From: Jiangella alkaliphila
Lineage (GTDB): Bacteria; Actinomycetota; Actinomycetes; Jiangellales; Jiangellaceae
Assembly: GCF_900105925.1 (NCBI RefSeq)
Contig: NZ_LT629791.1
Coordinates: 3,259,278-3,323,277, forward strand
DNA: 64,000 nucleotides
Direction: 5' to 3'
The notes under the pieces are model-generated. The model worked only from the letters and a program-made list of their open reading frames with translations. It had not been told where the DNA came from and ran no database searches. Shown in pieces: positions 40,361 to 52,939 of this stretch (within the stretch, counting starts at the first letter, position 1; the number at the start of each line of letters is the position of its first letter). The translations under genes were made by a program, and so were the position numbers.

Positions 40361-40386
40361 ACCCCTCCTGCGTGAGGGGTTTTCTC
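40361..40386 (+). terminator. Intrinsic terminator of the leuS attenuator
   Basis: ACCCCTC (40361-40367) pairs with GAGGGGT (40374-40380) over a 6-nt loop, followed at once by TTTCTC. It lies 41 nt upstream of the leuS ATG, after the Leu leader peptide, so it ends transcription before leuS when leucine is plentiful. Confidence 0.8.
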
Positions 40387-40426
40387 ATGTTCGGGCCCGA
40401 CACCCACAGATGAGGGACGAATTCCG

Positions 40427-43291
<2,865 letters not shown>

Positions 43292-43297
43292 CGTCCC

Positions 43298-44188
43298 TTG
43301 ACGGGGCGGGTCGCGGTCGTCACCGACTCCACGGCCCACCTGGCCGCCGGCGACGTCGAGTCGCACGGCATCCGGGTGGTGCCGCTGCAGGTGGTCGTCG
43401 ACGGTGTCGCCGTCGACGAGTGGACGGCGGGGGGCGGCTTCGAGCCGGCCGCCGTCGGCCCGTCGCGATTCGGGCCGCGGGAGGTGGCCGAGGCGCTGCG
43501 CGGGCACGTCCCCGTGACGACGTCGCGGCCGAGCCCGCGGGCGTTCCTCGACGTGTACGAGTCGGCGGCCGCTGAGGGTTTCACCGACGTCGTGTCGGTA
43601 CACATCTCCGGCAGCCTCTCCGGAACGGCCGACGCCGCCCGGCTCGCCGCCCGCGACGCGCCCGTGCCCGTCCACGTCGTCGACTCCCGGTCGCTCGGCA
43701 TGGGCCTCGGCTTCGCCGTGCTCGTCGCGGCGTCGGCGGCTTCACGTGGGCTGATGGCCGACGAGGTGGCCGCGCTGGCCCTGGACCGCGCCGTCCGGTC
43801 GTCGGCGTTCTTCTACGTGGACACGCTGGAGTACCTGCGCCGCGGCGGCCGTGTGGGCGCCGCCTCGGCGGTCGTGGGGACGGCGCTCGCGATCAAGCCG
43901 CTCCTCCACCTCCGCGACGGCTGGGTCGACCTCCTCGAGAAGGTGCGGACGTCCGCCCGGGCCCGCGCCCGCCTCGAGGACCTCGCCGTCGAGCGCGCCC
44001 TGGCCGCCGCCGGCCGCGTCGACCTCGCCGTCCACCACCTCGACAACGCTGGCCGCGCCGACGAGCTCGCCGCCCGCCTCTCCGACCGCCTCCCCTCCGT
44101 CGGCTCCGTCATCGTCACCGAGGTCGGCGCCGTCATCGGCGCCCACGTCGGGCCCGGCCTCCTGGCCGCCGTCGTCAGCCCGCACTGA
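43298..44188 (+). CDS. DegV family fatty-acid-binding protein
   Basis: 296 aa. DegV proteins bind a fatty acid and, with the FakA kinase, deliver phosphorylated fatty acids; many have unknown ligands. The N-terminal VAVVTDSTAHL motif and the later VTTSRPSPRAFLDVYE, HISGSLSGTADAARLAA and FFYVDTLEYLRRGGRVG are family marks. The TTG at 43298 gives an N-terminus of normal length (MTGRVAVVTDST) 6 nt after the leuS stop; there is no better start. FakA is not visible nearby. Confidence 0.9.
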   Translation: MTGRVAVVTDSTAHLAAGDVESHGIRVVPLQVVVDGVAVDEWTAGGGFEPAAVGPSRFGPREVAEALRGHVPVTTSRPSPRAFLDVYESAAAEGFTDVVSVHISGSLSGTADAARLAARDAPVPVHVVDSRSLGMGLGFAVLVAASAASRGLMADEVAALALDRAVRSSAFFYVDTLEYLRRGGRVGAASAVVGTALAIKPLLHLRDGWVDLLEKVRTSARARARLEDLAVERALAAAGRVDLAVHHLDNAGRADELAARLSDRLPSVGSVIVTEVGAVIGAHVGPGLLAAVVSPH

Positions 44189-44232
44189 CCCGATGCGCTG
44201 ACGTTGTCGGTGGCGGCTGGCAGGATCCCGGG

Positions 44233-44691
44233 ATGCCGATCGCATCCGAGATCTTCAACCTCACCTTCGACGCCGCCTACCCGCGCCGGCTGGCCGAGTT
44301 CTGGGCGCTGGCGCTCGGGTATCGGCTCGAGCCGCCGCCCGACGGATTCGCGACCTGGGAAGAGGCGCTCGCCGCCTGGAACGTCCCGCCGGACGAGTGG
44401 GACTCCGCCAGCGCCATCATCGATCCCAACGGCGTGCTGCCGCGGATCTTCTTCCAGCGGGTGCCGGAGTCCAAGTCGGCCAAGAACCGCGTCCATCTCG
44501 ACGTCCGCGCCTGGCGCTACACCGCCCCCGACGGTGGCCGGCCGCCGGAGGCCGACGTCCAGGCAGCCATCTACGCCAAGGTCGCCGAGCTGGTCGCCGC
44601 CGGCGCCACCACCGTCGGCACCGTCGAGCAGTACGGCAACGCCTGGACCGTCCTCCAAGACCCCGAAGGCAACGAGTTCTGCGTCGTCTGA
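44233..44691 (+). CDS. VOC family protein
   Basis: 152-residue glyoxalase-fold protein: IFNLTFDAAYPRRLAEFWALALGY at the start, IFFQRVPESKSAKNRVHLDVRA in the centre and WTVLQDPEGNEFCVV at the end, in the two-module arrangement of the VOC superfamily. The HLDV and the terminal Glu are the usual metal ligands. Substrate unknown. It follows degV after 44 nt and could be a separate unit. Confidence 0.87.
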   Translation: MPIASEIFNLTFDAAYPRRLAEFWALALGYRLEPPPDGFATWEEALAAWNVPPDEWDSASAIIDPNGVLPRIFFQRVPESKSAKNRVHLDVRAWRYTAPDGGRPPEADVQAAIYAKVAELVAAGATTVGTVEQYGNAWTVLQDPEGNEFCVV

Positions 44692-44703
44692 CCGCGCCTC
44701 GAC

Positions 44704-44735
44704 GTTGTCCCGTTGTCCCGTTGTCCCGTTGTCCC
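44704..44735. repeat. Tandem repeat, four units of GTTGTCCC
   Basis: Four perfect 8-nt copies directly after the VOC stop codon, a possible site of slippage variation. Confidence 0.85.
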
Positions 44736-44873
44736 CCAATCATAGAGACAAACCTGGTAGCGATCATGTCCCGATGAGCACGACGCCGCTGCGCTTGCCG
44801 GGCGACGCTGCTGTCGCCGGAGCAACAGTGATCCACCCCACCCGGCGCAGCGAACTCACACAGTGAGGTGGTG

Positions 44874-44888
44874 ATCCTTGGCAAGGAT
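44874..44888. promoter_or_regulatory. Perfect odd palindrome
   Basis: ATCCTTG-G-CAAGGAT, 7-nt arms around one base. Possible operator; the regulator is unknown. Confidence 0.3.
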
Positions 44889-45057
44889 GCCCGTCGCGTT
44901 CGCCGGTCTTCAACGGCCGCAGCCGACTTCAATAGGCAGAACGGCGCTTCGCACGCCTCAACGGTGCCCGGAACGCGAGCCTCGCTATCGAGGTCGGCCG
45001 TGATCGATGATCTTGAGCCGCGATTCGGACTCAATCAGCCAGCGCACGTCGACCGGT

Positions 45058-45095
45058 CTGTCCACAGCCCTGACCACTTCCTTCACTTGTCCACA
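45058..45095 (+). promoter_or_regulatory. Two DnaA-box-like elements upstream of comEA
   Basis: CTGTCCACA (45058-45066) and TTGTCCACA (45087-45095) lie 29 nt apart in the same orientation. TTGTCCACA is the form favoured by streptomycete-type DnaA. They end 53 nt before the comEA ATG. Confidence 0.45.
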
Positions 45096-45148
45096 GAACC
45101 CGGTTTCGGCGGCCGTCTCGGTCGGTGCGGCGGCTTAGCGTCGCAGGC

Positions 45149-46150
45149 ATGCGATCGTTCCGCTCCCACTCCGTCGACGACCACACGGCGGCGCTCGCCC
45201 GTGCCCGGGTGGCGCACGTCGCCGGTCGACGCTGGGCCGGCGGAACCGAGCCTGCCGCGCACGACGTCGAGCCGCCGCCCGCCTGGCCGGACGACATGCT
45301 TGAACCGTGGGCGGATCCGGACGGTCCGCCTCCGCCAGGTGACCATCCAGTCGCGCAGCCCTCCGACTCGGCGGCGCGGGCGGCACGATCGGCAGGTTCC
45401 GCGCCACCGGCGGGACGATCCACGGGCGCCGCTCCCCGAACGCCTCGACCAACCGCCGCGGCGCCGCCGGCCGAGCAACCCGCGAACACCACGTCGGTGC
45501 GGTCCTGGCGGCTGGGGCTGGACCGGATCCACCTGGCCGTCATCGTGCTGGTGGTGCTCGTCGGGGCGATCGGCGCGACCGTGTTGTTCCTGCTGGCCAG
45601 GCCTGAGGTCGTGCCGATCGAGCCCGAGCTCGTCGCCACCGGCACACCCGTCGCAACCGCCTCCGAGCAGCCTGCCGATCCGCCCGCCGACGCCGCGCCT
45701 ACGGCCCCGTCCGCTCCGATCGTTGTCCACGTCGCCGGCCTCGTGGCCCGCCCCGGCATCGTCGAGCTGCCCTCCGGCTCTCGGGTCGTCGACGCCATCG
45801 AGGCGGCCGGGGGCGCCACCCCCGACGCCGACCTGACCCCCATCAACCTCGCCCGCGTCCTCACCGACGGCGAGCAGGTGCTCGTCACCGCTGATCCGCC
45901 GCCGGCCGCCGCGCCGCCGCCCCCAGCGGCCGGCGACTCCGCTACGCCGACGGCGTCCGCGCCGGTGAACCTCAACACCGCGACCGCGGCCGAGCTCGAG
46001 ACTCTGCCCGGCATCGGCCCGGCCCTCGCCGGCCGGATCCTGGACTGGCGCGAGCAGAATGGCCGCTTCACCAGCATCGACGAGCTGCGCGAGGTCTCCG
46101 GCATCGGCGAGCAGCGGTTCGCCCAACTCGAACCGTTGGTGACGCTATGA
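45149..46150 (+). CDS. comEA: ComEA family helix-hairpin-helix DNA-binding protein
   Basis: 333-residue membrane-anchored DNA receptor. An N-terminal cytoplasmic part rich in Pro and Ala (about residues 1-120) precedes a single membrane segment (HLAVIVLVVLVGAIGATVLFLL, about 130-152). An external SLBB-like part (VHVAGLVARPGIVELPSGSRVVDAIEAAGG) and two helix-hairpin-helix motifs at the C-terminus follow (NLNTATAAELETLPGIGPALA and FTSIDELREVSGIGEQRF). The ATG at 45149 is preferred to a GTG 24 nt upstream. It is coupled to comEC by an ATGA overlap. Confidence 0.93.
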   Translation: MRSFRSHSVDDHTAALARARVAHVAGRRWAGGTEPAAHDVEPPPAWPDDMLEPWADPDGPPPPGDHPVAQPSDSAARAARSAGSAPPAGRSTGAAPRTPRPTAAAPPAEQPANTTSVRSWRLGLDRIHLAVIVLVVLVGAIGATVLFLLARPEVVPIEPELVATGTPVATASEQPADPPADAAPTAPSAPIVVHVAGLVARPGIVELPSGSRVVDAIEAAGGATPDADLTPINLARVLTDGEQVLVTADPPPAAAPPPPAAGDSATPTASAPVNLNTATAAELETLPGIGPALAGRILDWREQNGRFTSIDELREVSGIGEQRFAQLEPLVTL

Positions 46151-48894
46151 GCCGCACCCGGGACCCACGCACGCCCACCCCGGCGGCTGCGGAAGCGCTC
46201 GTAGGCGCGTCGCTTCCACAGGCACGACGGGCGAACACCAAGGGCCATCCGCCGTTCGCGAGCCCAGCAGCCGCGACGGCCGATCCCGCCGCCGGCACGG
46301 TGGCTGCCGAGCCGCTGGATCTGCGCCTCGTTCCGGCCGCGCTCGGCCTCTGGCTCGGCGCACTGGCCGGCGTGCTGGTGCACTGGCCGGTCGGCCTCGC
46401 CGGCTGCACGATCGCCGTCGTCGTCGCCGCGTCGATCCTGCTCCACACTCGCCCGCGCGGCGGCGAGCGGCGACGCGCGAGCCGCCTGTCGTCGGCCGGG
46501 CGGCGAGCCATCGTCGCCGCGACACTGTGCCTCCTCGCCGGCTTCGCGGCCGGCGCGGCCAGGGCGGCGCCGGTCTGGGACGGACCCGTCACGGACCTCG
46601 CCGCGGCCGGAGCGCACGTCGAGCTCGATGGCGTCGTCGCCCGGGATCTCCTCGTGCGCAGCAGCGGCCCGGCCGGCGAGGAGGCCGCCGCCACCGAGTA
46701 CGTCGTCGGCCGCATCCAGGTCGACCACGTCACCGGCCGCGGCCGCGCCCACGACGTCTCCGTGCCGGTGCTGCTGGTGAGCGGCGACGTCGGCTGGGCC
46801 GAGCTGCTCCCAGGCCAGCGGATCAGCGTGCCCGGCCGGCTCGAGTCCACCGACCACCCGCGCGACGACATCGCCGCCGTGTTCCGCCCCTACGCCGGGC
46901 CGGACGAGCGCTCGACCGGCCCGCCGAGCGCCGCCAGCCGCGCGACCGAGCCGTTCCGCGCCGGCCTCCGCCAGGCTGTCGCCGGCGTGCCGCCCGACCC
47001 GCGCGGCCTGGTTCCGGGCCTGGTCATCGGCGACGAGTCGTTGCTGTCCGACGACCTGCGCGACGCCATGATGATCGCCGGGCTGACCCATCTGACCGCC
47101 GTGTCCGGCACGAACGTCGCGATCGTGCTGGTGGTCGCGCTCGGCCTGGCCCGCTGGCTGGGCGTGCGCGGCTACGCGCTGCCGGTCGTCGGCGTGGTGT
47201 GCGTCCTCGGGTTCGTGCTGCTCGCACGGCCCGAGCCGAGCGTCCTGCGGGCCGCCGCGATGGGACTGGTCGCCGTCGTCGGGCTGGCGGTCGCGGGGCG
47301 CCGGCGTGGGCTGCCGACGCTGGCCGCGGCGGTGATCGTGCTCGTGCTGCTCGACCCGTGGCTGGCCCGCAGCGCCGGGTTCGCGCTGTCGGTGCTGGCG
47401 ACGGCCGGGATCCTGCTGCTCGTCCCGGCCTGGACGCGCTCGCTGGCGTGGCTGCCACGCCCGCTGGCGGTCGCCATCGCCGTGCCGCTCGCCGCGCAGG
47501 TGGCCTGCACTCCGATCGTGCTCGGGCTGTCCGGACAGCTCAGCCTGGCCGCGCTGCCGGCCAACCTGCTCGCCGCGCCCGCGGTGGCGCCCGCGACGGT
47601 GTTCGGTGCGGCCGCCGCGGTCGTGAGCCCGGTCCTGCCGCCGGTCGCGACGGCGTGCGCCTGGTTGGCCGCGCTCCCGGCCTGGTGGATCGCCGCCGTC
47701 GCGCGCTGGTTCGCCGATCAGCCCGGCGCCGTCGTGCCGTGGCCGCCGGGCGCCGGCGGCATCGCGGCGGCCGTCGCGCTGGCCGTGGTCGGGTTGCTGG
47801 CGCTGCCGATGCTGTTGCGCCGTCCGCTCGTCACGGCGGCCGCCGCGACCGTGCTGGTGATCGGCCTGCTGAAGGCGCTCCCGACGCCGGGCTGGCCGCC
47901 GCCCGGGTGGCTGGTCGTCGCCTGCGACGTGGGCCAGGGCGATGCGCTCGTGCTGCGGGCCGGCGACCGGTCCGCGGTCGTCGTCGACGCCGGGCCGGAG
48001 CCGCGGCTGGTACGGCGCTGCCTCGACGGCCTCGGCGTGCGGCAGGTGCCGCTGCTGATCCTCACGCACTTCCACGCCGATCACGTCGGCGGGCTCGACG
48101 GCGTCCTGGCCGGCCGCGAGGTGGGCCGGGTCTTCGTGTCACCGCTCGACGATCCGCCCGAGTCGGCCGGCGGTGTCCGGCGCCGGCTCGCCGCGGCGGG
48201 CGTCCCGGCCACGGTGCCGCGGGTCGGCGACCGGCTCCAGGTGGGTGAGCGGCTCTGGCTGGACGTCCTCGCGCCGGGCCGCCTGGTCGAGACCTCGGAG
48301 TCCGAGTCGAACAACTCCAGCATCGTCGTCGAGGCGGAGGTCGACGGCGTCAGCGTGCTGCTCACCGGCGACATCGAGCCGACGGCGCAGCGGTCGCTGC
48401 TGCGGTCCGCGCCCGCGCTCGACGTCGACGTGCTCAAGGTCGCCCACCACGGCTCGCCGCACCAGGACACCGACCTGCTCACCGGCGTCGACGCGCGGGT
48501 GGCGCTGGTCAGCGTCGGCGAGAACACGTACGGTCACCCGTCACCGCGGGTGCTCGACGCGCTGCGGGGGAGCGGCGTGCGGGTCTACCGGACCGACGAG
48601 CACGGCAGCATCGCCGTCGTCCGGACCGGTGACGATGGCCTCGGCGTGGTGACCGGCGGGCCGCGGGCGGGACCGGCTCCGCGGCGACCGGTGCGGGGGC
48701 GCGGACGTTGTCGGCGGGACGTGTCATGCTGGGTGGCGACATGGCTGCGCTATCGACCGACCCCCTCGTCCCGGTCACCCTCGTCTTCGGTCCGGAGACG
48801 CTACTGGCCGAGCGTGCCGCGGGCGCCGTCGCCCGGGCGGCGCGCGCCGCCGATGCCGACGCCGACGTGTCGCAGGTGTCCGGCTCCGAGCTGA
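46147..48894 (+). CDS. comEC: ComEC/Rec2 DNA uptake channel with 3' read-through into holA
   Basis: 915 aa. An N-terminal soluble OB-like domain (about 60-230) is followed by the competence domain with some ten membrane segments (LVPGLVIGDESLL, LTAVSGTNVAIVLVVALGLARWLG) and a metallo-beta-lactamase-like domain with DVGQGDALVLRAG and THFHADHVGGLDG (about 640) and ending HGSIAVVRTGDDGLG. The protein would form the channel for single-stranded DNA. The last 60 or so residues beyond this (RGRGRCRRDVSCWVATWL...) are low in complexity and overlap the start of holA, so an original stop codon has probably been lost. Confidence 0.93.
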   Translation: MSRTRDPRTPTPAAAEALVGASLPQARRANTKGHPPFASPAAATADPAAGTVAAEPLDLRLVPAALGLWLGALAGVLVHWPVGLAGCTIAVVVAASILLHTRPRGGERRRASRLSSAGRRAIVAATLCLLAGFAAGAARAAPVWDGPVTDLAAAGAHVELDGVVARDLLVRSSGPAGEEAAATEYVVGRIQVDHVTGRGRAHDVSVPVLLVSGDVGWAELLPGQRISVPGRLESTDHPRDDIAAVFRPYAGPDERSTGPPSAASRATEPFRAGLRQAVAGVPPDPRGLVPGLVIGDESLLSDDLRDAMMIAGLTHLTAVSGTNVAIVLVVALGLARWLGVRGYALPVVGVVCVLGFVLLARPEPSVLRAAAMGLVAVVGLAVAGRRRGLPTLAAAVIVLVLLDPWLARSAGFALSVLATAGILLLVPAWTRSLAWLPRPLAVAIAVPLAAQVACTPIVLGLSGQLSLAALPANLLAAPAVAPATVFGAAAAVVSPVLPPVATACAWLAALPAWWIAAVARWFADQPGAVVPWPPGAGGIAAAVALAVVGLLALPMLLRRPLVTAAAATVLVIGLLKALPTPGWPPPGWLVVACDVGQGDALVLRAGDRSAVVVDAGPEPRLVRRCLDGLGVRQVPLLILTHFHADHVGGLDGVLAGREVGRVFVSPLDDPPESAGGVRRRLAAAGVPATVPRVGDRLQVGERLWLDVLAPGRLVETSESESNNSSIVVEAEVDGVSVLLTGDIEPTAQRSLLRSAPALDVDVLKVAHHGSPHQDTDLLTGVDARVALVSVGENTYGHPSPRVLDALRGSGVRVYRTDEHGSIAVVRTGDDGLGVVTGGPRAGPAPRRPVRGRGRCRRDVSCWVATWLRYRPTPSSRSPSSSVRRRYWPSVPRAPSPGRRAPPMPTPTCRRCPAPS

Positions 48895-49718
48895 CCGCCG
48901 GAGCCCTCGCCGAGCACGTCAGTCCGTCGCTGTTCGCCACCCGCCGTGTGCTGCTGGTCAACGACGTCCAGGACGTCAGCGAGTCGGTCGGCGACGTGCT
49001 GGTGGGTTACGTGAACACGCCCATCGACGGTATTCACGTGGTGCTGCTGCATCCTGGCGGGGTCAAGGGGAAGAAGCTGCTCACGGCACTGCGCAAGGCC
49101 GGCGTGCACGAGGTCCCGGCCGAGCGGCTGACCCGCCCCGACGACCAGGTCTCGTTCGTGCGCGCCGAGGTCCGGCGCAACGGCGGCCGCATCGACGAGG
49201 CGGCCGCGCGGCAGCTGGTCGAGTCGGTGGGCGGCGACCTGCGCGGGCTGGCCTCGGCGGCCGGCCAGCTGGCCGTCGACGCACCTGACGGTCAGGTGAC
49301 CGCCCAGGTCGTCTCGATGTACTTCGAGGGTCGCGCCGAGGTGAAGGGCTGGGTGGTCGCCGACCGCGCCGTCGAGGGCAAGACCGGCGAGGCGGTCGAG
49401 CAACTGCGCTGGGCGCTCGAGACCGGCACCGACCCGGTGCTGGTCACCGGTTCGCTGGCGACCTCGCTTCGGTCGCTGGCCCGGCTGGCCGGCGCCCCGC
49501 GCGGCATGCGCGACGCCGACGTCGCTCGCGACCTGGGCATCCCGCCGTGGAAGGTCCGGGTGCTCCGCGGCCAGCTGCGCGGCTGGACGCCGAACGGGCT
49601 GGCCCGCGCCATCCGCGCCGTGGCCGACGCCGACCTCGCGGTCAAGGGCGGCGGCAACGACGCGACGCTCGCCCTCACGACGGCGCTGGTCGCCATCGGC
49701 TCCGCCCGCGCCGCCTGA
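48741..49718 (+). CDS. holA: DNA polymerase III delta subunit
   Basis: 325-residue clamp loader subunit that opens the beta clamp. The N-terminus VPVTLVFGPETLLAERAAGAV carries the usual (non-hydrolysing) Walker-like region, followed by LFATRRVLLVNDVQDV and, in the middle, LVESVGGDLRGLASAAGQLAV and AEVKGWVVADRAVEGKTGEAV. The C-terminal collar contains PPWKVRVLRGQLRGW. ATG 48741 is preferred; ATG 48726 and TTG 48708 are in frame upstream. It overlaps the comEC extension by 154 nt. Convergent with rpsT. Confidence 0.93.
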   Translation: MAALSTDPLVPVTLVFGPETLLAERAAGAVARAARAADADADVSQVSGSELTAGALAEHVSPSLFATRRVLLVNDVQDVSESVGDVLVGYVNTPIDGIHVVLLHPGGVKGKKLLTALRKAGVHEVPAERLTRPDDQVSFVRAEVRRNGGRIDEAAARQLVESVGGDLRGLASAAGQLAVDAPDGQVTAQVVSMYFEGRAEVKGWVVADRAVEGKTGEAVEQLRWALETGTDPVLVTGSLATSLRSLARLAGAPRGMRDADVARDLGIPPWKVRVLRGQLRGWTPNGLARAIRAVADADLAVKGGGNDATLALTTALVAIGSARAA

Positions 49719-49728
49719 CGACGGCTCG

Positions 49729-49802
49729 TGTTGATCTTGGAGCTGTTCGGGTATCAGGCGGACATTTCGCCCCGCAACTGCCGAAGAACTCCAAGATCAA
49801 CA
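49729..49802. terminator. Palindromic element between holA and rpsT
   Basis: TGTTGATCTTGGAG (49729-49742) pairs perfectly with CTCCAAGATCAACA (49789-49802); inside, TTCGG (49746-49750) pairs with CCGAA (49781-49785) and the loop has GGCG/CGCC. It serves as a bidirectional terminator between convergent genes, and looks like one of the repeated GATCTTGGAG-type palindromes seen in actinobacteria (from memory). Confidence 0.7.
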
Positions 49803-49827
49803 GCACGGCGCTCGACCGGGCGCACGA

Positions 49828-49867
49828 CGACGGCGCCGCCCTCCAGGAGTGGAGGACGACGCCGTCG
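49828..49867 (-). terminator. Second hairpin downstream of rpsT
   Basis: CGACGGCG (49828-49835) pairs with CGCCGTCG (49860-49867), with CCTCC/GGAGG stacking inside. It lies 42 nt after the rpsT stop. Confidence 0.5.
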
Positions 49868-49908
49868 GCGAACCGAACGTGGAGATCGGGCACGGAGTGG
49901 GCTCGGCC

Positions 49909-50169
49909 TCAGAGCGCGGCGGCCCGCTTGGAGATCGAGGACTTGCGGTTGGCCGCCTGGTTCTTGTGGATGACGCCCTTGGAGGCGGCCTTGTCGAGCT
50001 GCCGAGTGGCGGCGCGAGCGGCCTCGGTGGCCTTCTCGGTCTCGCCGGCGTCGGCGGCCTCGTGGAACCTGCGGATGGCCGTCTTGAGCGACGACTTCAC
50101 GGCCTTGTTGCGCAGCCGCGCCTTCTCGTTGGTGAGAATCCGCTTCTTCTGGGACTTGATGTTCGCCAC
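49909..50169 (-). CDS. rpsT: 30S ribosomal protein bS20
   Basis: 86-residue protein that binds 16S rRNA early in assembly. The sequence [50 protein letters not shown] is plainly S20. It starts with GTG at 50169; AAAGG lies 10 nt upstream. Monocistronic, between holA and a PemK-like gene, as in many actinobacteria. Confidence 0.97.
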   Translation of the reverse strand: MANIKSQKKRILTNEKARLRNKAVKSSLKTAIRRFHEAADAGETEKATEAARAATRQLDKAASKGVIHKNQAANRKSSISKRAAAL

Positions 50170-50305
50170 GAACAGATGCCTTTGGTCGGTTCGGATAGGT
50201 CGTGAGGGCGTCGGTCTTCTCCGGGACACGCGGCAGTGGGGAACCGTCGCGGCGGCAAGGAGTCGGCCGGGCGCGTCCGCGACCTGGGCCGACGCGCAGC
50301 CGCCA

Positions 50306-50334
50306 ACAATACCAGCGCGCGGCTCACCAGCCAA
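50306..50334 (-). promoter_or_regulatory. rpsT promoter
   Basis: Read on the minus strand: TTGGCT (50334-50329), a 17-nt spacer, TATTGT (50311-50306). The mRNA would start near 50299, giving a leader of about 130 nt. Confidence 0.6.
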
Positions 50335-50376
50335 TTCGGCGCCGCTGCCGCCGGCCGCGGCCGGGCGCGGACGCGC

Positions 50377-50916
50377 TCAGGCCCACCCGTACCGCTCGCG
50401 CAGCGCGACGATGACCGCGTCGAACTGGTCGCGGCCGAGCGCCGACGCCTCGCGGCGCATGCCGTCGGGGTGGACGCGCAGGACGCGGCTGATGTCGACC
50501 CAGGACGGGCGGTGCTCGCCGTCCCAGCGGCCGGAGCCGACGCCGACCCAGTCGTGCTCGCCGTCGTGGTTCTTGCTGGTCAGCTGGACGGCGAGCAGCG
50601 TGCCGCCGGGCTCGCGCGCCACGACGAGGACGGGCCGGTCCTTGCCGCGGCCGTCGTTCTCCTCGTACGGGACCCAGGTCCAGACGATCTCGCCGGGGTC
50701 GGCGTCGCCGTCGGTGCTCGGGTTGTACGACGTGTGGACGGCGCCGACGGAGTGCGCCTCGGCGGTCGCGTTCGGGCCGAACTGGCCGGGCGACACCTCG
50801 CCGTCGTCACCGGGCGGGGCCGACGGACGAGCCGGCGGCCGGGCCTGACGATCGCCGTCGCGGCGGCGCTTGGACGGCGTCAGCAGGGTCCGGACCAGGT
50901 CACGGAGGAGGGCCAC
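50377..50916 (-). CDS. PemK/MazF-like domain protein with N-terminal extension
   Basis: 179 aa from a GTG at 50916. Residues 1-45 are basic and Pro-rich ([21 protein letters not shown]), then a linker, and a PemK-like barrel from about residue 70: [31 protein letters not shown] and [12 protein letters not shown]...[10 protein letters not shown]. The core matches MazF/PemK ribonuclease folds, but the extension and the lack of a partner antitoxin gene argue against a normal toxin-antitoxin role. This protein type is often found next to rpsT/lepA in actinobacteria. Function unknown. Confidence 0.78.
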   Translation of the reverse strand: MALLRDLVRTLLTPSKRRRDGDRQARPPARPSAPPGDDGEVSPGQFGPNATAEAHSVGAVHTSYNPSTDGDADPGEIVWTWVPYEENDGRGKDRPVLVVAREPGGTLLAVQLTSKNHDGEHDWVGVGSGRWDGEHRPSWVDISRVLRVHPDGMRREASALGRDQFDAVIVALRERYGWA

Positions 50917-51079
50917 GTTCCGCACCCTACCGCCCGCTCGCGCGACCGTCCGGCCGTTCAGCACGTCTTCGGCCGTTCGTGCGTCGCGACCCCGGCATGG
51001 GATGATGGCAGGCACAGGTCCGGCGCCGCTCGTCGCCGCGACAGTCCCCACATTGCCAGGAAGTCAAGAGGAGCCCTGC

Positions 51080-52935
<1,856 letters not shown>

Positions 52936-52939
<4 letters not shown>

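Larger units (their letters stand above)
44692..45148. other. 457-nt intergenic region without a convincing gene
   Basis: The region is less GC-rich than its flanks. It contains a four-unit tandem repeat (44704-44735), an odd palindrome (44874-44888) and two DnaA-box-like elements (45058-45095). Open frames exist (for example a 30-codon ATG frame at 44774-44866) but lack ribosome sites and family features. On the minus strand the segment around 45000-45055 reads DVRWLIESESRLKIIDHG, perhaps a remnant of a lost gene. Confidence 0.5.

Noticed and set aside
44704-44735. CRISPR-like repeat
   Set aside because: The four units are contiguous octamers without spacers.
44868-45836. 322-codon frame upstream of and across comEA
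   Set aside because: It overlaps comEA in another frame and becomes Arg/Pro/Ser-rich there, a typical frame shadow.
45031-48084. A 1017-codon minus-strand frame
   Set aside because: It is antisense to comEA and comEC; composition is nearly all Arg, Gly, Ala, Gln and Asp without any domain pattern. A GC-driven shadow of real genes.
50377-50916. Type II toxin-antitoxin module
   Set aside because: There is no neighbouring antitoxin-like gene and the protein has a long extension; a TA role is unsupported.
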